Origin: CBFHND01 sp965657085
GTDB lineage: Bacteria; Pseudomonadota; Alphaproteobacteria; Rhodobacterales; Rhodobacteraceae
Direction: 5' to 3'
Assembly: GCA_965657085.1 (NCBI GenBank)
Contig: CBFHND010000012.1
Location: 1-64,000 of the forward strand
Length of the DNA stretch: 64,000 nt
Under the pieces are notes generated by a model, which did not search any database, was not told the origin of the DNA, and saw only the letters and a program-made list of their open reading frames with translations. Numbering within the stretch: the first letter of the stretch is position 1; each line of letters opens with the position of its first letter. Both the position numbers and the translations under genes were made by a program. This document shows, in pieces, positions 7,901-16,280 of the stretch.

Positions 7901-9369
7901 CCCATATCCTTGCCATTGATCAGGGAACAACGTCGTCGCGTGCGATCGTGTTTGATGCCGGAATGCAGCCGGTGGCCAGCGCACAGCAGGAATTCGGGCA
8001 AATCTTTCCAAGCTCGGGCTGGGTCGAACATGACGCCGAGGAGATCTGGCAATCGGTACTGTCCACATGCGAGAGCGCGTTGGACAAAGCCGGAATTACG
8101 GCCGCCGATCTGTCTGGTATCGGCATCACCAACCAGCGTGAAACAACGGTGATCTGGGACCGCGACACAGGCAAGCCCGTGTACAACGCCATCGTCTGGC
8201 AGGATCGCCGCACATCCGCCTTTTGCGAGACGTTGCGCGCGGATGGGCATGGGCCGCGGATTACGGCGGTGACCGGGCTGCTGCCGGACCCATACTTTTC
8301 GGGAACCAAGGTGCGGTGGGTTCTCGAAAACGTGCCAGACGCAAGGGCGCAGGCCGAAGCGGGCAAGCTGATTTTTGGCACGATCGACAGCTTCTTGATC
8401 TGGCGCCTGACCGGTGGTGCGCGGCACGTGACCGATGCGACCAATGCTTCGCGCACGATGCTCTACGACATCCATGCGGGAGGCTGGAGCGACGAGATGT
8501 GCGCGCTTCTTGATGTGCCGCAGCAAATGTTGCCGGAGGTTCTGGACTGTGCGGCGGACTTCGGTGTGACCACTCTGCTGGGCGATGCGGTGCCCATTTT
8601 GGGCGTTGCAGGGGATCAGCAGGCCGCGACCATCGGGCAAGCCTGTTTCGCGCCGGGCATGATGAAGTCGACCTATGGCACCGGCTGCTTTGCGCTGCTC
8701 AACACCGGCGACACGGCCATCACGTCGCGCAACCGGCTGCTCACCACAGTGGCCTACCAATTGGACGGTCAGGTGACCTATGCGTTGGAAGGGTCGATCT
8801 TTGTGGCCGGGGCGGTGGTGCAATGGCTGCGCGATGGTCTGGGCATCATCGCCAAGGCGTCGGACACCCAAGGGTTGGCGGGCAATGGTCGGGGCGAGGT
8901 GACCTTGGTGCCTGCCTTCACCGGGTTGGGCGCACCCTATTGGAACGCGGATTGCCGGGGTGCGATGTTCGGACTGACACGCGACACCGGACCGGCCGAT
9001 CTGGCGCGGGCCGCGTTGGAAAGCGTGGGTTTCCAGACCCGTGATCTGTGGGAAGCGATGCGCGCGGACTGGGATCAGGCGGAGGATGCGGTTCTGCGGG
9101 TCGATGGCGGGCTGAGCGCGAATGATTGGGCCATGCAGTTTCTGGCTGACATTCTTGGCGCGCCCGTTGATCGCCCGTCCGGGGTTGAAACCACGGCGTT
9201 GGGCGCGGCATGGCTGGCGGGCATGCGCGCCGGTATCTATCCGGATTTGGAAGGTTTTGGCCGCACATGGGCGCGGGATGCCCGGTTCGAACCTGAAATG
9301 GATGCCGCAAACCGTGATGATCTTTATGCGCGGTGGCAACGCGCGGTCAACGCAACGCTGTCCGTCTGA
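7897..9369 (+). CDS. glpK: Glycerol kinase
   Basis: 490 aa. It phosphorylates glycerol with ATP to glycerol 3-phosphate, the GlpD substrate. The FGGY-kinase N-terminal motif IDQGTTSSRA starts at residue 7, and GVAGDQQAATIGQ carries the catalytic aspartate. YGTGCFALLNTG and DGGLSANDWAMQFLADILG are the two family signatures. The start is the ATG overlapping the glpD stop; an extension upstream would run inside glpD. Length is that of E. coli GlpK (about 500 aa). Two overlapping hairpins follow the stop. Confidence 0.96.
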   Translation: MTHILAIDQGTTSSRAIVFDAGMQPVASAQQEFGQIFPSSGWVEHDAEEIWQSVLSTCESALDKAGITAADLSGIGITNQRETTVIWDRDTGKPVYNAIVWQDRRTSAFCETLRADGHGPRITAVTGLLPDPYFSGTKVRWVLENVPDARAQAEAGKLIFGTIDSFLIWRLTGGARHVTDATNASRTMLYDIHAGGWSDEMCALLDVPQQMLPEVLDCAADFGVTTLLGDAVPILGVAGDQQAATIGQACFAPGMMKSTYGTGCFALLNTGDTAITSRNRLLTTVAYQLDGQVTYALEGSIFVAGAVVQWLRDGLGIIAKASDTQGLAGNGRGEVTLVPAFTGLGAPYWNADCRGAMFGLTRDTGPADLARAALESVGFQTRDLWEAMRADWDQAEDAVLRVDGGLSANDWAMQFLADILGAPVDRPSGVETTALGAAWLAGMRAGIYPDLEGFGRTWARDARFEPEMDAANRDDLYARWQRAVNATLSV

Positions 9370-9373
9370 TTTC

Positions 9374-9426
9374 GGGTCGGAATTTTGGAAAAATTCCGAC
9401 CCATTCTCTTTGAAAGAAAATGGGTC
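9374..9426. terminator. Two overlapping hairpins between convergent glpK and the isomerase gene
   Basis: A perfect 13-base inverted repeat (9374-9386/9390-9402, loop GGA) shares its last five bases, GACCC, with a second hairpin of arms GACCCATT and AATGGGTC (9398-9426, one internal mismatch). The two cannot form together. There is no long T run on either strand. Their place between convergent genes suggests bidirectional termination. Confidence 0.6.
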
Positions 9427-9429
9427 ACT

Positions 9430-10074
9430 TCAAACCGCGTCAATTTGATTGGCCGGGGCCGCATTCTGGAAGGCGGACAGGGACATGCACGCATCCTGAA
9501 TGCGTGCGATGGTCGGATAGTCGTCCAGCGCCACCGCGAACCTCGCATTGTTCAAGACTTGCGCCCAGAGGCACAGGTCTGCCAGTCCCGGGGTATCTCC
9601 ATGGCAAAACGTCCCGGTTTCGCGTTCCGAGGCCAACCGCGCCTCAAGCGCTTGCATCCCGGCATGGACCCATTTGGAAAACCACGCGGCTTTACCATCC
9701 GCATCCACGCCATATTCGACCTCAAGATGCTTGAGGATGCGAAGATTGTTCACTGGGTGAATGTCCAGCGCCACGATATGCGCGAGGCTACGCACCCGTG
9801 CACGGCCCCATGCATCTGACGGCAAGAGCGGCGGTTCGGGATGGGTTTCATCCAGCCATTCAAGAATGGCCAGAGACTGGGGCAGGGGGCCGTGTTCGGT
9901 CACAAGCGTCGGCACCAGCCCTTGGGGATTCAACGCCCGATGCGCGGCACCCATGTGTTCGTCCTTCAGCAGCGAGTGTGCCACATATTCATACTCCAGC
10001 CCCTTGAGGTTCAGCGCCGCGCGCACCCGTGCGGACGTCGAAGACCGGAAATAGTTGTGCAGAACGAGGCTCAT
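9430..10074 (-). CDS. Zeta-class GST fold isomerase, probably maleylpyruvate/maleylacetoacetate isomerase
   Basis: 214 aa. Zeta-class glutathione transferases of this type isomerise maleylpyruvate to fumarylpyruvate, or maleylacetoacetate to fumarylacetoacetate. The motif SSTSARVRAALN at residues 11-22 is the glutathione-binding zeta signature (usually SSCSxRVR). DIHPVNNLRILKHL in the C-terminal helical domain is also diagnostic. It overlaps the FAH-family hydrolase upstream by four bases, and the pair forms the lower gentisate pathway (NagL and NagK). A gentisate dioxygenase is not in the window. With homogentisate as alternative, maleylacetoacetate would be the substrate; the neighbour favours maleylpyruvate. 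Confidence 0.82.
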   Translation of the reverse strand: MSLVLHNYFRSSTSARVRAALNLKGLEYEYVAHSLLKDEHMGAAHRALNPQGLVPTLVTEHGPLPQSLAILEWLDETHPEPPLLPSDAWGRARVRSLAHIVALDIHPVNNLRILKHLEVEYGVDADGKAAWFSKWVHAGMQALEARLASERETGTFCHGDTPGLADLCLWAQVLNNARFAVALDDYPTIARIQDACMSLSAFQNAAPANQIDAV

Positions 10075-10766
10075 GCGCGGTCTCCGATCCTCACATTCAG
10101 CGTTCCGATGCCGTCAACACCGCCGGTCATCACATCACCCGGTACGACCGCCGCAACGCCGGCAGGCGTGCCTGTCATCACGATATCACCGGGGGCCAGC
10201 GTCATGGATGTGCTCAGGATCGAAATATGCTCGCGCACCGACCAGATCAGATCGGCAATGTCGGCGTCCTGACGGATATCGCCGTTGACGGCCAACCAGA
10301 TGCGTGCGGCCTCAAGGCTGGGTATTTCTGCCATTGGCACGATGGGAGAAATGGGTGCGGATTTGTCAAAGGCTTTGGCCCAGTCCCAGGGGCGGCCCAT
10401 GTCCTTGGCGACCTGTTGAAGATCACGGCGCGTCAGGTCGATGCCCACCGCGGCCCCCCAGATGTGATCCATCACATCCTCTTGCGCGATGTTCGCGCCG
10501 CCTTTGCCGATGGCTATAACCAGTTCGATCTCATGGTGCAGGTTCTCGGTCAGTGGCGGGTATGGGATCGTGCAAGGCGTATCCACAACGGCATCCGCAG
10601 GCTTTGTGAAGAAGAACGGCGGTTCCCGATCCGGGTCCTTGCCCATCTCTCGGGCATGCGCCTCGTAGTTGCGCCCCACGCAAAAGATACGGCGCACGGG
10701 AAAGCGCGCGTCTTGACCGGCCACGGCCAGAGATGCCTGTTCGGGCGGAGTGAATACATATGTCAT
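10071..10766 (-). CDS. FAH-family hydrolase, probably fumarylpyruvate hydrolase
   Basis: 231 aa, the short form of the fumarylacetoacetase family (NagK-like). It would cleave fumarylpyruvate to fumarate and pyruvate. Typical motifs: IFCVGRNYEAHAREMG near residue 27, FFFTKPADAV, and the metal-binding HHEIELVIAIGK (two glutamates), then a conserved aspartate in GIDLTRRDLQ. The C-terminal MTGTPAGVAAVVPGD matches the family. It precedes the isomerase gene with a four-base overlap. No regulator or ring-opening dioxygenase is adjacent, so the two genes may serve a pathway encoded elsewhere. Confidence 0.82.
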   Translation of the reverse strand: MTYVFTPPEQASLAVAGQDARFPVRRIFCVGRNYEAHAREMGKDPDREPPFFFTKPADAVVDTPCTIPYPPLTENLHHEIELVIAIGKGGANIAQEDVMDHIWGAAVGIDLTRRDLQQVAKDMGRPWDWAKAFDKSAPISPIVPMAEIPSLEAARIWLAVNGDIRQDADIADLIWSVREHISILSTSMTLAPGDIVMTGTPAGVAAVVPGDVMTGGVDGIGTLNVRIGDRA

Positions 10767-10986
10767 TGGGTGCCTCTGCCTCCTTGGCGATCGATCTTGT
10801 CTGTGCCGTCTTGGGCAGATGGTTCACAGCCGCGATCTTGCTGAGGTATTTGTGCGGCAAGAGCCCCGATTTGGCAAATCTTTCAGGGTCCCGCGCAGGC
10901 GGTGAAGCAGTTGATCGTGGCCGGTTGCAATGGTGGTGATGCGGCCCTTGTCGTGAACAGGGCTGCCCGGCAGAGACAGCCGCAGC

Positions 10987-12270
10987 CTATCCCGCAATCA
11001 GGCGGGGCAATGTGAGGGAAACGGCAGGCACGAAGGTGATCAGCATCAGCGCCACCAAGATCGCCATGTAGAATGGCCAGATGGTGCGCACGGCCTTTTC
11101 CATCGGCAGCTTTCCGACTGCACAGCCTACGAACAGGCAGGATCCGACGGGTGGCGTGCACAGGCCCAGCCCCAGGTTGACCAGCAGGATCATCCCGAAC
11201 TGAAGCGGATCGATGCCAAGGGCAGTCGCCACCGGGAGGAAGATCGGTGTGCAAATGAGGATCAGTGCAGCCATGTCCATGATCATCCCCAGCACCAGCA
11301 GCGCAAGGTTGATCATCAGCAGGATCAGGATGGGATTGTCCGTGAGCCCCGTCAGCAGCTCGACCGTCTTGTTCGGGACCCGATAGAAGGTCAGCATATA
11401 GGCAAAAGCAGCCGCACAGGCGATCAGGATCATGACCATGGACGTCGTCTTGACCGACGAGGATACCGCGATGACGAACTTGTCCCATGTGATCGAACGA
11501 TAGACGATCAACGTCACGACAAAGGCATAGATCGCGCCGAAGGCCCCGGATTCGGTCACCGTGAACACGCCCGACAGAACGCCGCCCACGATGATCACAG
11601 CCGTCAAAAGGCCCGGGATCGCCCCGAAGAACGCGATGGCAAGGGCGGTCCAACCGGGAAAGGCTTCGCCTTGGTATCCGCGTTTGACCGCCACCAGGTA
11701 GGCGGCCATGGCAAGGCACAGGCACATCAGGATGCCGGGAACCACGCCCGCCAGAAACAGCTTGGAAATCGAAATGCCGCCACCTGCGGCGATGGCAAAG
11801 ATGATCATGTTGTGGCTGGGCGGGATGATGATGCCCGCGATGGACGAGGTAACGGTCACGTTCACCGCATAGTCCGCATCATACCCTTTTTCCTTCATCA
11901 CCGGCACGAGGATCGACCCCAGAGCAGAGATGTCCGCGATGGCAGAGCCGGAAATGCCGCCAAAGAGCATGGAGGAAAAGACGTTCACGATACCAAGCCC
12001 GCCGCGCACCGCACCCACAGCGGCAGAGGCGAACCGCACCAGCCGCATGGCAATGCCGCCATGAAACATCAGCTCGCCCGCGAAGATGAAGAAGGGGATG
12101 GCCATCAGGGCAAAGATGTTGATGCCCGAGATGATCCGTTGGAACCCGATGAGCAGCGGCAGCCCTTCGTACCAGAAGGCCGCAATGGCCGAGATGCCAA
12201 GGGCAAAGGCGACCGGCGTTCCGATCACCACGCAAAAGGCGAATATGCCCAGGAGAACGAAAATGCCCAC
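10987..12270 (-). CDS. TRAP transporter large permease (DctM) of locus 1
   Basis: 427 aa, the standard DctM length, with 12 or more hydrophobic segments. It is the Na+-coupled channel subunit of a tripartite ATP-independent periplasmic transporter in the inner membrane. Characteristic blocks are FFIFAGELMFHGGIAMRLVRFA, GISGSAIADISALGSILVPVMKE, IIIPPSHNMIIFA and LGLCTPPVGSCLFVGCAV. It starts ten bases after the small permease gene. About 220 bases of apparently empty DNA separate it from the fumarylpyruvate hydrolase gene downstream. Confidence 0.93.
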   Translation of the reverse strand: MGIFVLLGIFAFCVVIGTPVAFALGISAIAAFWYEGLPLLIGFQRIISGINIFALMAIPFFIFAGELMFHGGIAMRLVRFASAAVGAVRGGLGIVNVFSSMLFGGISGSAIADISALGSILVPVMKEKGYDADYAVNVTVTSSIAGIIIPPSHNMIIFAIAAGGGISISKLFLAGVVPGILMCLCLAMAAYLVAVKRGYQGEAFPGWTALAIAFFGAIPGLLTAVIIVGGVLSGVFTVTESGAFGAIYAFVVTLIVYRSITWDKFVIAVSSSVKTTSMVMILIACAAAFAYMLTFYRVPNKTVELLTGLTDNPILILLMINLALLVLGMIMDMAALILICTPIFLPVATALGIDPLQFGMILLVNLGLGLCTPPVGSCLFVGCAVGKLPMEKAVRTIWPFYMAILVALMLITFVPAVSLTLPRLIAG

Positions 12271-12279
12271 GTTCAGCCC

Positions 12280-12807
12280 CTATTCCAGAATGTCTTGGCG
12301 CTCATCCACACCCAGAAACAGGCGGATGAGGTGGCCGATGGAGAAAAGAAGGATCAAGCCGCCGCCAATGGTCAGTGGCAAGGACCGCAGCCCCTCGGGC
12401 AGTTGAATAAGCGGGATCAGCGACCCCCATTTGAAGATCGTCAGTTTGGCGCCGTACCACAACATCAACCCGCCAAAGCCCGCCATGATGATATCCGTGA
12501 CAAGGATCAACAGCTTGCGCAGCCAGTCGCGCACGCCATTGCGCAGGATCACCACCGACAGGTGGGTGTTTTCATGCACACCGACCGCCGCACCCAGAAA
12601 GGCGATGACCATGACCAGCAACAAGGCGACCTGTTCCACCCAAGTGGGGGTCGCGTTCAGTACATAGCGCCCGAAAACCAACCAGCCAAAGATCACCGTC
12701 AACACCACGAGCGCCACGCCCGTAAGAACCCGGCAGGCAAATGCGATGCCATCAAGCGTCGCGTTCATCCGCTTCAGAGCGGTGGGGATGTGTGGGGTGT
12801 CAGACAT
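12280..12807 (-). CDS. TRAP transporter small permease (DctQ) of locus 1
   Basis: 175 aa with four hydrophobic segments, as usual for DctQ. It pairs with DctM in the inner membrane. The first helix block (GVALVVLTVIFGWLVFGRYVLNATPTWVEQ) and AFLGAAVGVHENTHL in the middle are typical of the family. It lies 77 bases downstream of dctP, separated by a hairpin, and ten bases before dctM. Confidence 0.9.
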   Translation of the reverse strand: MSDTPHIPTALKRMNATLDGIAFACRVLTGVALVVLTVIFGWLVFGRYVLNATPTWVEQVALLLVMVIAFLGAAVGVHENTHLSVVILRNGVRDWLRKLLILVTDIIMAGFGGLMLWYGAKLTIFKWGSLIPLIQLPEGLRSLPLTIGGGLILLFSIGHLIRLFLGVDERQDILE

Positions 12808-12830
12808 CAGTGTACTCCGGCAAAGAAAGC

Positions 12831-12858
12831 GTCCAACCCCAGGGAATCGGGGCTGGAC
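12831..12858 (-). terminator. Hairpin between dctP and dctQ (attenuator)
   Basis: Arms 12831-12840 and 12849-12858 (GTCCAGCCCC/GGGGTTGGAC on the minus strand, one mismatch), loop of 8, then the T-rich GCTTTCTTTG. Such hairpins behind binding-protein genes keep the binding protein in excess over the permease. Structure is read directly; effect is inferred. Confidence 0.6.
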
Positions 12859-12884
12859 GCCATCAGCTTACGTCAGATCAAAAA

Positions 12885-13865
12885 TCAGTCAGTTGCCTGA
12901 ATGAGTTCAACCAAAGGACGCAGTCCGGGATTGGTTTCGAAATAGGCCTCGTAGACTGGGGCCATCGCGGCCTGGAAGGGGGCCTTGTCGGCCACTTCGT
13001 TGACCACGACGCCGGCTTCTTCCACGGCCTTGCGGCTCACCGCTTCACGCTCGGCCCACAGGTCGCGTTGCATCAGCGCGGATTCCTGTGCCGCTGCGGT
13101 GACGGCGGCCTGCATCTCAGGCGACAGCGCATTGTACGTGTCGGCGTTGATGCAGATACACTCGGGGATGATCAGGTGCTGTGACAGCGAATAATAGCCT
13201 GCAACCTCGAAGTGACCGGTGGATTCGTAAGAGGGCCAGTTGTTTTCTGCTCCATCCACAACGCCGGTTTTCAGCGCCTGATACACTTCGGCAAAAGCCA
13301 TCGGAGAGGGGTTGCCGCCCAGTTGCGCAATCATGCCAGTGAACAGGTCGTTGTTCATCACGCGCACCTTCATGCCGACAACGTCCGCGGGTGTGTTGAT
13401 CGCCTTGTCGCCGTTGTAGAAAGACCGCGCGCCCGCGTCATACCATGCCAGTGGGTACAGCCCCTTGGCCGCCATGCCTTCGGCAATGGCTTTGCCGCCG
13501 TCACTGTCCAGCACACGGAACATGTGCGGCACATCCTTGAACACGAAAGGCAGGGAAACAACGTTGGCTTCGGGCACGATCGGACCGATCGGGCCGAGGT
13601 TGAAGTTGCCGATTTCCAGACCGCCCAGGCGCACCTGTTCGACCGCGTCGGGCTGGCTGCCCAATGTGCCGCCGTGAAACATCTGCAACGTGATTTCGCC
13701 GTCGGTCTTTTCGGCCAGCAGTTCGGCGAATTTGTCCATGGCCACCGTGTTGGGATAGCCATCGGCATGAATGTTCCAGCCGCGCCAATCCGCGGCATTT
13801 GCGGCGCAACCCAGAACGGCCAGAGCCGCAGCGCCGACCATTGATTTGGTGAAGTTATTGAACAT
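12885..13865 (-). CDS. TRAP transporter substrate-binding protein (DctP), uronate-type candidate
   Basis: 326 aa periplasmic binding protein. A signal peptide of about 24 residues ends ANA before ADW. DctP hallmarks include LGGLEIGNFNLGPIGPIVPEANV, VGMKVRVMNNDLFTGMIAQLGGNPSPM with the arginine that grips the substrate carboxylate, and EVYQALKTGVVDGAENNWPSYES. The sequence type is that of DctP proteins near hexuronate genes; the downstream context (KdgF-like cupin, reductase) agrees, but the ligand is unproven. A GntR-type palindrome lies in its promoter region, about 90 bases upstream. Confidence 0.9.
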   Translation of the reverse strand: MFNNFTKSMVGAAALAVLGCAANAADWRGWNIHADGYPNTVAMDKFAELLAEKTDGEITLQMFHGGTLGSQPDAVEQVRLGGLEIGNFNLGPIGPIVPEANVVSLPFVFKDVPHMFRVLDSDGGKAIAEGMAAKGLYPLAWYDAGARSFYNGDKAINTPADVVGMKVRVMNNDLFTGMIAQLGGNPSPMAFAEVYQALKTGVVDGAENNWPSYESTGHFEVAGYYSLSQHLIIPECICINADTYNALSPEMQAAVTAAAQESALMQRDLWAEREAVSRKAVEEAGVVVNEVADKAPFQAAMAPVYEAYFETNPGLRPLVELIQATD

Positions 13866-13952
13866 TGTATCCTCCCTTGAGTTTTAAACCCTTATTCAAT
13901 CCGGGGGTCATCAGATCGACGGCACCACCGCGTTGATTGAATTTAAAGAAGA

Positions 13953-13964
13953 CTAGTATACTAG
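13953..13964. promoter_or_regulatory. GntR/FCD operator in the dctP promoter
   Basis: CTAGTATACTAG is a perfect 12-base palindrome that fits the FadR-type consensus TnGT-N-ACnA. On the minus strand a TTGACA hexamer (13973-13968) precedes it by one base, so the palindrome fits inside a 17-base promoter spacer. The -10 hexamer would be weak (TTCTTT). This geometry suits direct repression of the TRAP operon by the neighbouring GntR protein. Confidence 0.7.
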
Positions 13965-14086
13965 ATTTGTCAACTGCCAATTCCGGTGGTCGTGTGACGC
14001 GTCGGATCCACGGGCAAATGGCAGGTCAGAGCGAACAGACTGCCAGCCGTTTGCAGTGGGCCACTCCAAGACCGGCCCTGGATGCT

Positions 14087-14779
14087 TCAGAGTTCAGTGG
14101 GCTCGAAGTAGTTGGCATTGGTTGCCGTGATACGGTCGATGGTATCATCCAGCCGCGACAGATGGTGCATACCGATTTCGACGGCCTTGTCAGCATCATG
14201 ATCCTGAACCGCCTGCGCGATTGCGCGGTGGTCCACAATCAGTTCCGGCATGCGATTTTCCTTGGACAGGCTCAGCAGGCACAAACGATCTACCTTGGAT
14301 TTTTCTGCCATGATCACGTCAAAGGCAAAGTCGACTTGCCCAATCTGGCAAAGGATCTTGTGGAATTCATAGTCAAGCGCTCCGAACTTTTCGAAGTCAT
14401 TTTCCTTGATCGCCTGTTCCTGCGCGACCAGAGAGGCCGCGAGCAAGGCTGCACCTTGGGCATCACAATGCTTCGCCGCGCGCCGCAAGACTTCGGATTC
14501 CACGGCCGCGCGCACAAATCGTGATTTCACAATCTCGCGCAGGGAAAATCGCTTCACTTCTGTGGCCCGCTGCGGACGGATCAACAGCAGATCAAGGTTG
14601 GCCAAACGGCTGAACGCATCACGCACCGGTTGACGCGAAACCCCGAATTGGGCCGCCACATCCGCTTCTGAAATCTTGTCACCGGGTCGCAGACGCAAAG
14701 ACAGGATTTCCTCGCGCAGATGATCGAAAACCTCATCCACCGTTGTCCGTCGTGCGCCGAGTTGTGTCACTTGCGCCAT
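14087..14779 (-). CDS. GntR-family (FadR/FCD) transcriptional regulator 1
   Basis: 230 aa. The N-terminal winged helix (about 12-75) contains LSLRLRPGDKISEADVAAQFGVSRQPVRDAFSRL, the GntR signature. The C-terminal FCD domain (about 85-215) carries the metal/ligand histidines in DYEFHK, DHRAIAQA and MHHLSRL. FadR-type regulators of this kind respond to hexuronates or their breakdown products and usually repress. Divergent from the SDR gene across 264 bases that hold two operator copies, and upstream of dctP with a third copy. It likely controls both arms and itself. Confidence 0.9.
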   Translation of the reverse strand: MAQVTQLGARRTTVDEVFDHLREEILSLRLRPGDKISEADVAAQFGVSRQPVRDAFSRLANLDLLLIRPQRATEVKRFSLREIVKSRFVRAAVESEVLRRAAKHCDAQGAALLAASLVAQEQAIKENDFEKFGALDYEFHKILCQIGQVDFAFDVIMAEKSKVDRLCLLSLSKENRMPELIVDHRAIAQAVQDHDADKAVEIGMHHLSRLDDTIDRITATNANYFEPTEL

Positions 14780-14901
14780 TGCGCCGTCTCCATATTGGGT
14801 CGTTCTTCGGGGGTTTTAGCGGACAACCACGCAGAACAAAACCATCGCCGGATTGTGCCCTTTTGCATGCCATCTGCGTGGGCCCATCAAACGTGTTTGC
14901 A

Positions 14902-14933
14902 CTGGCATACCAGATAAAAGACTAGTATACCAG
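14902..14933. promoter_or_regulatory. Tandem GntR operators before the reductase gene
   Basis: CTGGCATACCAG (14902-14913) and CTAGTATACCAG (14922-14933) are near-palindromes with the pattern CTRGTATACYAG. Their centres are 20 bases apart, about two helical turns, which would put two dimers on one DNA face. The site before dctP is the third copy. They lie between divergent gntR and SDR genes. Confidence 0.7.
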
Positions 14934-15043
14934 TGTGACGGCGAATTGGAATCAACCTCGGCGGTGACTTTGGGATCGAAGCGGAAGGTGCAGCAGATGT
15001 TTCGATCTACCAAAGTGACCACCACGCAAACAAAGGACAGAAC

Positions 15044-15787
15044 ATGAAACTGGAAGGGCAAACCGCCATCGTCACAGGTGGTGGTCGTGATATCGGCATG
15101 GCCGCAGCGATCAAACTCGCGTCTGAAGGGGCCAATGTCGCGCTCAACTACTTCTCTTCCAGCACCGGTGCGGATGAGGCTGTGGCAAAGATCACGGCAC
15201 AGGGCGGGCGGGCCTTTGCGATGCAAGGGGACCTGACCAAGCAGGCGGACGTGGATGCGCTGGTGGCCAGGACAATGGATGAATTCGGGCAGATCAACGT
15301 GCTCGTCAACAACGCGGGCGGCCTGATCGCGCGGGTCAAGATCGCCGAGATGACGGATGCGCATTGGAACGCGGTGATGGATCTGAACCTGACCAGCACC
15401 TTCATGATGACCCGCGCCTGCCTTGCCCATATGACCAGCGGCGCAATCGTCAACTTGGCCAGTCAAGCGGGCCGTGATGGCGGCGGTATGGGTGCGGTGG
15501 CCTATGCCACATCCAAGGGGGCGGTGATGTCGATGACCCGCGGATTGGCCAAGGAACTTGGCCCCGACATTCGGGTGAATGCCCTGTGCCCCGGAATGAT
15601 CGACACGGATTTCCACAACATCCACACTCCGGATGCCGCACGACGCGGATTGGAGGCGACGGCCCCCGCAAGGCGTCAGGGCACGCCCGAGGACACTGCC
15701 AACCTGATCCTGTTCCTGGCCTGTTCGGACTCCGGCTTCGTGACGGGTACGAACATTGATATCAATGGCGGTATGCTTTTCTCCTGA
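15044..15787 (+). CDS. Short-chain dehydrogenase, candidate DEH (4-deoxy-5-hexoseulose uronate) reductase
   Basis: 247 aa classical SDR: TGGGRDIG coenzyme loop from residue 11, NNAG near 90, and YATSKGA with catalytic Tyr and Lys near 152-156. The TGGGRDIG loop resembles DEH reductases of alginate-degrading alphaproteobacteria (A1-R type), which make 2-keto-3-deoxygluconate. The KdgF-like cupin 21 bases downstream would make DEH, so the two genes form consecutive steps. This is inference from context and motif; other sugar-acid substrates are possible. It is preceded by tandem GntR operators and has an AAGGACAG ribosome binding site. Confidence 0.75.
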   Translation: MKLEGQTAIVTGGGRDIGMAAAIKLASEGANVALNYFSSSTGADEAVAKITAQGGRAFAMQGDLTKQADVDALVARTMDEFGQINVLVNNAGGLIARVKIAEMTDAHWNAVMDLNLTSTFMMTRACLAHMTSGAIVNLASQAGRDGGGMGAVAYATSKGAVMSMTRGLAKELGPDIRVNALCPGMIDTDFHNIHTPDAARRGLEATAPARRQGTPEDTANLILFLACSDSGFVTGTNIDINGGMLFS

Positions 15788-15808
15788 TACGTCCCAAGAG
15801 GTTTCACC

Positions 15809-16120
15809 ATGTCCAAGTTCCCCATCGTTGCAACGGCAGACAACGTGACCCGGCAAGTTCTTTCGGATCACCCTGACCTGATGGTCGTCGCATTTCGTTT
15901 CGACGCCGAAGGGGCGGTCGGCGCGCTCCACAATCATCCGCACGTGCAATCCACCTATGTCGAAAGCGGGCGCTTTCGCTTCACGTTGGGGGATGAGGAT
16001 CGTGAGGTGACGCAAGGCGACAGCTTTGTCATCCCCTCGGACCTCGTTCATGGCTGTGTGTGCCTAGAACCCGGTACGTTGGTTGACTGCTTCACACCCC
16101 GCCGCGACGATTTCCTTTAG
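15809..16120 (+). CDS. kdgF: KdgF-like cupin, unsaturated uronate ring-opening
   Basis: 103 aa single cupin. KdgF opens 4,5-unsaturated uronates released from pectin or alginate into linear ketonized uronate (DEH). The sequence follows the KdgF pattern: EGAVGALHNHPHVQSTYVESGRFRF supplies the histidine metal ligands and the conserved Gln, then GDSFVIPSDLVHGC gives the last histidine. Length matches KdgF (about 105-110 aa). It follows the SDR gene closely (ribosome binding site AAGAGGT) and should share its promoter. The assignment to KdgF is by motif; a general sugar-binding cupin is the alternative. Confidence 0.78.
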   Translation: MSKFPIVATADNVTRQVLSDHPDLMVVAFRFDAEGAVGALHNHPHVQSTYVESGRFRFTLGDEDREVTQGDSFVIPSDLVHGCVCLEPGTLVDCFTPRRDDFL

Positions 16121-16122
16121 GC

Positions 16123-16236
16123 TCAAGCCGGTGTGCCGATCTCAGCTGCAATCTTGCTCACTGGCACCTTTGCGAGCCACCAGTCTTCGATCCTACGGCG
16201 TTCTTGTAAGCTCAGTTGCGTGTAAACCGTTCCCAT
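16123..16236 (-). pseudogene. IS30-type transposase, N-terminal fragment
   Basis: An open frame of 37 codons starts MGTVYTQLSLQERRRIEDWW and goes on with a helix-turn-helix (AKVPVSKIAAEIG) before a stop. This is the start of IS30-family transposases, which are about 300-380 aa, so nearly all of the gene is missing, including the DDE catalytic domain. It sits three bases after the kdgF stop on the opposite strand. It is a scar of transposition or of an IS-mediated joining event. Confidence 0.7.
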
Positions 16237-16245
16237 GCAATATTT

Positions 16246-16280
16246 CTCCTATTAGATAACTCATTGTTTTCTAATAGGAG
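16246..16280. repeat. Inverted repeat next to the IS30 remnant
   Basis: CTCCTATTAG (16246-16255) and CTAATAGGAG (16271-16280) are perfect 10-base inverted copies around a 15-base loop. They lie 10 bases upstream of the transposase fragment start. They may be part of the element end or its promoter-proximal hairpin. The stretch 16281-16384 shows nothing else. Confidence 0.55.

Noticed and set aside
5669..8068. Open frame of about 800 codons on the minus strand opposite idi, glpD and glpK
   Set aside because: It overlaps three firmly identified genes, and its protein is rich in His, Arg and Pro with no domain; it is a GC-rich antisense shadow.
10767..10986. Possible small gene or regulatory RNA between the fumarylpyruvate hydrolase and the TRAP permease gene
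   Set aside because: No frame with a start, ribosome binding site and plausible composition was seen, and no clear hairpin or operator.
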